Shown here: in pieces, positions 6,021 to 9,748 of the stretch
How the letters are laid out: every line of letters begins with the position of its first letter
Numbering within the stretch: position 1 is the stretch's first letter
Source of the DNA: an uncultured Clostridia bacterium
GTDB taxonomy: Bacteria > Bacillota > Clostridia > Christensenellales > Aristaeellaceae
Assembly (NCBI GenBank): GCA_946410395.1
Contig: CAMKAE010000072.1
Coordinates: forward strand, 1 to 9,748
Length of the DNA: 9,748 nucleotides
Reading direction: 5' to 3'
The notes under the pieces: generated by a model
Database searches by the model: none
Seen by the model: the letters and a program-made list of their open reading frames with translations, nothing else
What the model was told of the DNA's origin: nothing
Made by a program: the position numbers and the translations under genes

Positions 6021-7260
6021 GGGTGCTACGCTGGGACAGCAGCCGGTCAATTTCATCCGAGCCGATTGTGCGGGTCAGCCTGTCCAACCGGGAAGCCTTC
6101 TCCTGCACGACCTCGTTGGTTTCCGCCTTTCGCTTCCAATAGGCGGTTTCTCTGAGCATGTCAGTGTTCTTCTGCCGCTCGTTGACCAGCAGGGCATAGA
6201 CCTCTCTCAGCTTGCGGACGAGCTTTTTGATGACCGGGAGAGCCTTGTTCTCGCGGTAGCTTTTGGCGGTTTCCAGCATTCCGGTGTCGGGCAGAAGCTC
6301 GTCTGCGGAGCCCAGATTTTGAACAAATGCTTTGACATCTTTGTCGTTCTTCGCAAGTGCATCAACCTTCCTTTTCATGGCTTCAACTTCACGCTCAGCC
6401 TCCTCCCGGTTCGCCTGTGCCAGACGAACGGCCTGCTCCGCGCTTTGCTGCTGCGCCATGAGGGTGTCGAGGGCTTCCTGCTCCTTCATGACCTTGAATT
6501 GCACGGTGGTCAGGTGTTCTTCGGTGCTGCCGCGCTCACCGCGCTCCACATCGGTGTAGCCCGCCGCGAACATGGCGTCGTGGTACTGATCCTGCAAAAC
6601 GCTGTAGGATTTCTTCAAAATGATCTTGCCGGTTTTCGTGCGCATGGGTTCTCCGAATTCATCCAGCACGGGCCGGGACTGCCACTTCTTGCTGTGGCTG
6701 ACCTGCATGATGGTCTCCTTGACGGTGCCGACCAGTGCCGGGTCCTTGCAGCGCTTCGACCACAGAATCTGCTTTTCGACGACGGGCACATAGACCACGT
6801 GCAGATGGTAGTGCCATACGTCGTAGCCGAGGGCCTTGCTCATGCCCTGGTTGCGTTCGTCGGCATGCATGACAGCAGAGAGGATGTACTGCTCACCGCC
6901 GACAATATCAACAGCGGCCCGGTATGCCTCGGCGTAAAACGCCTTGGCGTATTCGTAGCCGCCGTGATTATGGAAATAGGCCGAGTTGACGTCAAAGACC
7001 AGCTCGCCGTAGTGGACGGCGTCCTGCTTGAGACCTCGGGTGGAAATGATACCGTCCTGCTCCATCTGCCGGAACATCTCCTGATAGCTGCTGGATGGTG
7101 TCTTGAAGTGGATGTTCAGATGGCTGCGCTCGGGGATAATATCCTCGTTTCGGTAGCAGGCTTTCTGACGCTCGTTGTGGGCTTCGGCATCGGCGATGTT
7201 GCTCTCTGTTCGGGGCTGGTTGCGGACAGTGGTGCGATCCACGCCATCGTTTCTTGCCAT
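5980..7260 (-). CDS. MobV-family relaxase (Pre/Mob)
   Basis: This 426-residue relaxase should nick one strand at oriT and stay covalently bound to start mobilization. Near the N-terminus it has HNER (28-31), an NED...RSHLN segment (38-49), then HADER (132-136) and the metal-binding HYHLH (150-154), the pattern of pMV158 MobM; His28 aligns with the catalytic histidine of MobM. From about 258 to 395 the protein is a long coiled coil (QQQSAEQAVRLAQANREEAE), usual for MobV and likely used in dimerisation or membrane attachment. The start ATG at 7260 has a strong AAAGGAGGTG six bases upstream; the frame is open to 7596, but that part is the non-coding oriT region. It is followed by the overlapping CHC2 gene. 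No coupling protein or mating-pore gene is in view, so transfer would need a helper. Confidence 0.92.
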   Translation of the reverse strand: MARNDGVDRTTVRNQPRTESNIADAEAHNERQKACYRNEDIIPERSHLNIHFKTPSSSYQEMFRQMEQDGIISTRGLKQDAVHYGELVFDVNSAYFHNHGGYEYAKAFYAEAYRAAVDIVGGEQYILSAVMHADERNQGMSKALGYDVWHYHLHVVYVPVVEKQILWSKRCKDPALVGTVKETIMQVSHSKKWQSRPVLDEFGEPMRTKTGKIILKKSYSVLQDQYHDAMFAAGYTDVERGERGSTEEHLTTVQFKVMKEQEALDTLMAQQQSAEQAVRLAQANREEAEREVEAMKRKVDALAKNDKDVKAFVQNLGSADELLPDTGMLETAKSYRENKALPVIKKLVRKLREVYALLVNERQKNTDMLRETAYWKRKAETNEVVQEKASRLDRLTRTIGSDEIDRLLSQRSTHERSRYKAWDNSR

Positions 7261-7320
7261 GGAAGCACCTCCTTTCTTTCGTGGGTGTGATGATGGTTCG
7301 TTTGGGGCACGGGGTGACGG

Positions 7321-7491
7321 GGGCGCGGCACTTTCTGCGAAAGTGTAACTACCCACTATGACACTTTCTGTCTTCCTGCGGAATCCAGCAAAGTGCCGTG
7401 GGCCAAAGGCTTCGCCTCTGGACTCTGAGCAGGCGTTGCCGCCCTGCACCCGGCTCAAAGACAGTAAGCCATGCTTTTGACGGCATGGCTT
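7321..7491. other. Probable oriT region upstream of the relaxase
   Basis: The 335-base gap between relaxase and parR holds several hairpins. CACTTTC (7329-7335) can pair with GAAAGTG (7339-7345) over a 3-base loop, or GAAAGTGT (7339-7346) can pair with ACACTTTC (7361-7368) over the 14-base loop AACTACCCACTATG, so the two folds exclude each other. Further hairpins lie at 7403-7421 (8-bp stem in the minus-strand reading with one G-U, loop GAA) and at 7466-7491 (9-bp perfect arms AAGCCATGC/GCATGGCTT). MobV oriT sites are short inverted repeats directly upstream of the relaxase gene, so the nick is most likely near 7339-7361. The exact nick position is not determined. Confidence 0.6.
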
Positions 7492-7570
7492 CCTGCTTTG
7501 CGGGGCTGGTGCGCGTTGGTGCGTTCTGGTGCCGGAGGTATCGCGCGGCACGAGGCTGGATACGGGATTA

Positions 7571-7588
7571 TGGTGCTCATGAGCACCA
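7571..7588. repeat. 18-bp perfect palindrome after parR
   Basis: TGGTGCTCATGAGCACCA is fully self-complementary and begins 8 bases past the parR stop codon. It has no following T-run on the minus strand, so it is a poor terminator. It could be a dimeric protein's binding site or an mRNA end-protecting hairpin. Confidence 0.8.
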
Positions 7589-7595
7589 AAGAGCA

Positions 7596-7940
7596 TCAGC
7601 AGCCGAAGCTGTCCAGCGCGTCGTCGAGATCCTCTTCGTCCGGCTCATCACTTCGGATGGAAGAAGAAGCTGTCGGAGGGGCGACCCTGTTCAACACTTG
7701 CAGAAGATCGCCAAGCTGAACGGGTGCAGTCGCCAGCTCCTCCCGGACGATGGAGCGGATCGTCTCCCGCAGACTTTCATCTGCGGTTGCCTTACCATAA
7801 TAGGCATTGACCGCCGGAACGATCAGCGCACTATAGGACAGGCCGCGCTCCGCATGAAGCTGACGCAGCAATGAGGCGGCTTGCGCGCCGGCAGGTTTGT
7901 CCAGATCAAGCCGGAGGGTGGTGCGGAATATCTGACTCAT
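7596..7940 (-). CDS. parR: ParR-like partition DNA-binding protein
   Basis: This 114-residue protein is the second gene of a two-gene operon whose first gene is a ParM-like actin, and its start overlaps the parM stop as ATGA. The N-terminal half (FRTTLRLDLDKPAGAQAASL, then SYSALIVPAVNAYYG) has the strand-helix-helix character of ribbon-helix-helix ParR proteins, while the C-terminal end is acidic (DEPDEEDLDDALDSFGC), typical of the ParM-contacting tail. A GAGGGAG ribosome binding site lies seven bases before the ATG. It should bind the centromere iterons upstream of parM, repress the par promoter and cap ParM filaments. The family call rests mainly on context, since RHH proteins diverge strongly. 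Confidence 0.72.
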   Translation of the reverse strand: MSQIFRTTLRLDLDKPAGAQAASLLRQLHAERGLSYSALIVPAVNAYYGKATADESLRETIRSIVREELATAPVQLGDLLQVLNRVAPPTASSSIRSDEPDEEDLDDALDSFGC

Positions 7941-8863
7941 CCGGCAGCTCCCTCGCGCCTGAGACGCCGCTCCGCGAGATACTCGTAACCTTCGGCATTG
8001 GCGTGGATGTCGTCGATGATGGTCACGCGGTCGCGGTCATACTCACCGAAGTGTCGCAGCAGGCATCCGCCGCCGCCCACGACCCACAGCCGCATGGTCT
8101 GCGGGTCATATTCATGTTCGCGCAGCCTGCGCATGATCTCTGCTGAATAGGCGGCTGCGGCCGCGCGGATGGTTTCCACATAGTCGCGCCCAATATCGGC
8201 GTCGCCGTTTCGGAGCACCTCGTCGATGACAGCATCCGGCACGGTGCGACCAAAGCGCTGCGTCAGGGCTTCGCGTGCCCGGAGCATACACTGATAGGTG
8301 CCGTACTTTTCTGTGAAGCACTGATCCATGACAGCGCGCCTGTCCTGAATGGTCATGATGTTCATGGTGCCGTTGCCGATGTCGCAGAGCATGTTCACGC
8401 CCTTGAACTGCCTGAGCATGGGCACGATGGCGGAAAAGCCCTGCGCATATACATCCGCGCCGACGATATCGACGTGGTATTCGATGCCGCGCCAGATGAA
8501 GTCCACATGATCGTTCTGAAGCAGGTAGGCGCGGAAGCTCTCGCGCTGGGATTCCACCCAGGTCAGGGGCAGGCCGGCGGCGATGTACACGCGGGCCTCG
8601 GTCATTCTGTGCGCCCACAGCTCCTGCCCGATGCCGGCGAGCGTCAGGATGTAGTGATCCGGGTTGCTGACCTTGTCCGGTGTGAACTCCCGGTGCCCGC
8701 TGCCGATGACGTGGTATTTGCCATCGTAAACCAGCAGATCCTGCGCGTGGACGGGCTCATGGTCGAAGGTCAGGACGCTGGCGGGAAAGATACCGCTGGC
8801 AGTTTTCAGGTTGCCGTAGCCATTGTCAATTCCGATGATTTGCGTGTTCTTGAGCTGTTTCAT
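7937..8863 (-). CDS. parM: ParM-like actin-fold partition ATPase
   Basis: This 308-residue protein has the actin/Hsp70-fold nucleotide motifs of plasmid segregation ATPases: phosphate 1 IGIDNGYGNLK (10-20, Asp13), phosphate 2 LCDIGNGTMNIMTI (159-172, Asp161) and the adenosine motif VVGGGG (261-266). ParM filaments push ParR-bound DNA copies apart. The start ATG at 8863 is preceded by GAGAGG six to seven bases upstream; the frame is open to 9010, but that stretch holds a terminator-like hairpin and no likeness to the family. It overlaps parR by ATGA. The promoter is probably the nearest of three tandem extended -10 elements (9141-9149), 280 bases upstream, with iterons just behind it. The presence of this pair argues for an extrachromosomal phase of the element. 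Confidence 0.88.
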   Translation of the reverse strand: MKQLKNTQIIGIDNGYGNLKTASGIFPASVLTFDHEPVHAQDLLVYDGKYHVIGSGHREFTPDKVSNPDHYILTLAGIGQELWAHRMTEARVYIAAGLPLTWVESQRESFRAYLLQNDHVDFIWRGIEYHVDIVGADVYAQGFSAIVPMLRQFKGVNMLCDIGNGTMNIMTIQDRRAVMDQCFTEKYGTYQCMLRAREALTQRFGRTVPDAVIDEVLRNGDADIGRDYVETIRAAAAAYSAEIMRRLREHEYDPQTMRLWVVGGGGCLLRHFGEYDRDRVTIIDDIHANAEGYEYLAERRLRREGAAG

Positions 8864-8890
8864 AATGTACCTCTCTTTCGGTTGTTTTGG

Positions 8891-8920
8891 GAAAAGAAAA
8901 GACAGGCTATGAAGCCTGTC
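8891..8920 (-). terminator. Intrinsic-terminator hairpin just before parM
   Basis: On the minus strand GACAGGC-TTCATA-GCCTGTC (8920-8901) is a perfect 7-bp stem, directly followed by TTTTCTTTTC (8900-8891). It ends only about 15 bases before the parM ribosome binding site, downstream of every promoter I can see, so it would lie in the parM leader and could act as an attenuator. Confidence 0.65.
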
Positions 8921-8975
8921 CGGGGAAAGGGGACGCTCCGCCTGAAAACGGAGATAGGAAAGGGGGATGTGGGTA

Positions 8976-9002
8976 TCACATAGAATCACCGCCTTTCTGC
9001 AT
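8976..9002 (-). CDS. Possible 8-residue leader reading frame in the parM leader
   Basis: ATG at 9002 opens MQKGGDSM and stops with TGA at 8978-8976. Within it, AAGGCGGTGA (one base from the ideal AAGGAGGTGA) stands four bases before an internal ATG that is followed immediately by TGA, a start-stop pair. It lies between the two terminator hairpins. A role in attenuation or ribosome stalling is inference, and it may be chance. Confidence 0.25.
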   Translation of the reverse strand: MQKGGDSM

Positions 9003-9010
9003 TTGGGCAA

Positions 9011-9043
9011 AGAAAAAGCGCTGACGGTTTTTCCGCCAACGCT
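9011..9043 (-). terminator. Strong intrinsic terminator in the parM leader
   Basis: On the minus strand an 11-bp stem (9043-9033 with 9027-9017; nine Watson-Crick pairs and two G-T pairs) encloses the loop AAAAA and is followed by a T-rich tail (TTTTTCT, 9017-9011, whose first T closes the stem). It starts 9 bases after the stop of a short leader reading frame and about 90 bases after the nearest predicted transcription start. The plus-strand reading has a broken T-run and is less convincing. Confidence 0.72.
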
Positions 9044-9052
9044 GGTTTGGTT

Positions 9053-9112
9053 TTATCTGGTCAACCGGATAAGTTGCCCATGGGTGATTTTCTCCGATGT
9101 GGGCCGCATCAT
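9053..9112 (-). CDS. Possible 19-residue leader peptide upstream of parM
   Basis: The frame MMRPTSEKITHGQLIRLTR opens about 22 bases after the predicted transcription start of the nearest promoter and stops (TAA) nine bases before the strong terminator hairpin, the layout of an attenuation leader. Only a weak GAGAG lies upstream of the tandem ATGs. In the homologous module copy (9434-9477) a one-base length difference breaks this frame, which argues against a conserved peptide. Confidence 0.25.
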   Translation of the reverse strand: MMRPTSEKITHGQLIRLTR

Positions 9113-9229
9113 GCGCTCTCATTCTTCTTTACCAGTTTACATTATAGCACGTATTGCCTTGGGCGTCTCGCGACTTTTGGCGACATTGTGCGACAACTTT
9201 TGGGGCTCGGTTTGCGCCGGGCAGGGTAT
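9067..9229 (-). repeat. Promoter-iteron module, copy 1 (nearest parM)
   Basis: This is the copy closest to parM of a long direct repeat, similar to copy 3 over its full length. It contains the 17-base block CAGTTTACATTATAGCA (9133-9149), identical in all three copies, then GCGAC iterons beginning at 9170, 9180 and 9190, exactly one helical turn apart, and ends in a GCGCCGGGCAGGGT segment. The layout fits a ParR-binding centromere that overlaps the par promoter. Confidence 0.85.
9141..9149 (-). promoter_or_regulatory. Extended -10 promoter, copy 1 (likely par promoter)
   Basis: The minus strand reads TGCTATAAT, a perfect extended -10. No TTGACA-like -35 is found at 16-18 bases; that position abuts the first iteron, so bound ParR would contact or exclude RNA polymerase. 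Transcription should start near 9134 and run toward parM. Confidence 0.65.
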
Positions 9230-9343
9230 GCTCTCTCGTCCTTCTTTGACAGTTTACATTATAGCAGGTATTGACTTGGGCATCATGCGACATCGTGCGA
9301 CATTATGCGACACCTTTTAAGGGCTCGATTCGTGCCAGGGTAC
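9230..9343 (-). repeat. Promoter-iteron module, copy 2
   Basis: This is a shorter copy directly adjoining copy 1. The invariant 17-base block lies at 9250-9266 and GCGAC iterons start at 9287, 9297 and 9307. It lacks the leader-like part present in copies 1 and 3. Confidence 0.85.
9258..9266 (-). promoter_or_regulatory. Extended -10 promoter, copy 2
   Basis: The same TGCTATAAT occurs on the minus strand, again with its inner edge 24 bases from the first iteron. It would transcribe through copy 1 toward parM. Confidence 0.5.
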
Positions 9344-9433
9344 AGATGACTCCCAATATTGCAGAGTAAGGATACCATCATACGCAACAACCAAATTGCT
9401 TGTGAAGCGGTGCTTCGTAAGGGGCCGGCAAGA

Positions 9434-9606
9434 GGATGAGCTACCCATAGATGGTTTTCTCTGTTGCTGGGCTGCATCTTGTGTTCTCGTCCTTCTTTGA
9501 CAGTTTACATTATAGCACATATTGACTTGGGCGTCTTGCGACATTGTGCGACATCGTGCGACATTGTGCGACAACTTTCAGGGGCGATTTGCGCCGGGCA
9601 GGGTAA
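9434..9606 (-). repeat. Promoter-iteron module, copy 3
   Basis: This is a full-length copy separated from copy 2 by 90 bases without recognised features other than a 5-bp hairpin (9404-9416). The invariant block is at 9501-9517 and four GCGAC iterons start at 9538, 9548, 9558 and 9568, in units TGCGACATTG or TGCGACATCG. The part at 9434-9477 matches the leader of copy 1 with a one-base length difference. Confidence 0.85.
9509..9517 (-). promoter_or_regulatory. Extended -10 promoter, copy 3
   Basis: TGCTATAAT occurs on the minus strand with the same 24-base distance to its iterons as in copies 1 and 2, so the spacing is strictly kept in all three modules. Confidence 0.5.
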
Positions 9607-9626
9607 CAATGACTTTCTGCGGGGTG

Positions 9627-9661
9627 TGCCGAGCATTCCGTGCAAGACGGATTGTTCGGCA
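9627..9661. repeat. Imperfect 15-base inverted repeat
   Basis: Bases 9627-9641 pair with 9661-9647 around the loop GCAAG, with 13 Watson-Crick pairs, one G-T and one T-T mismatch. It lies just outside module 3. Possible roles are an origin structure, a recombinase site or part of an upstream gene's terminator; nothing in the sequence decides between them. Confidence 0.6.
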
Positions 9662-9709
9662 TCCAGCAAAAATCCCGTTGAGTGGGTAAAAAGCTCATAG
9701 ACAAAGGAT

Positions 9710-9748
9710 CTGCAGCGGAGATGATGGCCACCTTCATCTCCGCTGCAG
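9710..9748. repeat. Perfect 15-bp inverted repeat ending at the window edge
   Basis: CTGCAGCGGAGATGA (9710-9724) is exactly complementary to 9734-9748, with a 9-base spacer TGGCCACCT. The right arm ends at the last base of the window, so the repeat could not be followed further. It may be a terminator-like hairpin of an upstream gene, a protein site, or a fold-back at a contig end. Confidence 0.8.

Noticed and set aside
7261..7596. N-terminal extension of the relaxase to an ATG at 7596
   Set aside because: The strong ribosome binding site before 7260, the family-like start at MARND and the hairpin-rich non-coding character of this stretch argue against it.
8864..9010. N-terminal extension of ParM to 9010
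   Set aside because: It would translate through a terminator hairpin and T-run, and the actin-fold motif begins properly ten residues after the ATG at 8863.
9247..9276. Plus-strand promoter TTGACA-17-TATTGA in module copies 2 and 3
   Set aside because: The -10 matches only three of six bases, copy 1 lacks the -35, and no plus-strand gene follows.
9283..9477. Minus-strand frames of 64 and 85 codons across the repeat region (9283-9477 and 9317-9574)
   Set aside because: Both are translations of the repeat modules and iterons, have no usual ribosome binding site and show no conserved protein features.
9538..9572. Iterons considered as a CRISPR array
   Set aside because: Units are 10 bp with no unique spacers, which fits protein-binding iterons and not a CRISPR array.
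9510..9737. Minus-strand frame of 75 codons starting MKVAIISAADP
   Set aside because: It runs through the iterons and starts inside the terminal inverted repeat without a separate ribosome binding site; the translation of the iterons (CRTMSHNVA) is repeat-derived.

Overview
The window looks like one side of an integrative mobilizable element (a small, Tn4451-like element with plasmid-style replication and partition genes) from a fairly GC-rich gut Clostridia/Bacillota host, possibly Oscillospirales or Lachnospirales. The host call is inference from the protein families (large serine recombinase with zinc ribbon, TnpV, MobV relaxase, ParM/ParR), codon use and strong AGGAGG-type ribosome binding sites. 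All element genes lie on the minus strand.

Layout. (1) Positions 1-186 hold fragments of two probably phage-derived minus-strand genes joined by a TGATG overlap. (2) Positions 187-327 hold, on the plus strand, the last ~47 residues of a different serine recombinase. It runs head-on into the 3' end of the element's own recombinase (294-1973, minus), and the shared ~30 bp is probably the integration junction (att). (3) Going up the minus-strand transcription direction come a large serine recombinase, a RhuM-family protein (ATGA overlap with the recombinase), TnpV and a 67-residue protein, probably one operon. It is preceded by a 50-bp segment with three GTAC-N4-GTAC boxes (3870-3919). (4) Positions 3956-7260 hold an SF3/D5-like replicative helicase, a CHC2 zinc-finger primase-like protein and a MobV (Pre/Mob) relaxase, with overlapping ends. 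(5) Positions 7261-7595 are non-coding and rich in inverted repeats; they are probably oriT. (6) A ParM-like actin ATPase and a ParR-like DNA-binding protein form a two-gene operon (7596-8863, ATGA overlap). (7) Positions 8864-9748 hold no convincing gene. They carry three tandem copies of a module made of an extended -10 promoter (TGCTATAAT, minus strand) and 3-4 GCGAC iterons spaced exactly 10 bp apart, probably the centromere (parC) and par promoter. Between the nearest promoter and parM lie two intrinsic-terminator hairpins and two tiny reading frames. Between modules 2 and 3 (9344-9433) I see only a 5-bp hairpin. Two long inverted repeats close the window, the last ending on the final base.

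Inferred working model: the recombinase excises and inserts the element, helicase and CHC2 protein replicate the excised circle, the relaxase nicks oriT so a co-resident conjugative element can transfer it, and ParM/ParR with the iterons keep the circle in dividing cells. No mating-pore or coupling-protein gene is present here. The far end of the element is not recognisable within the window.
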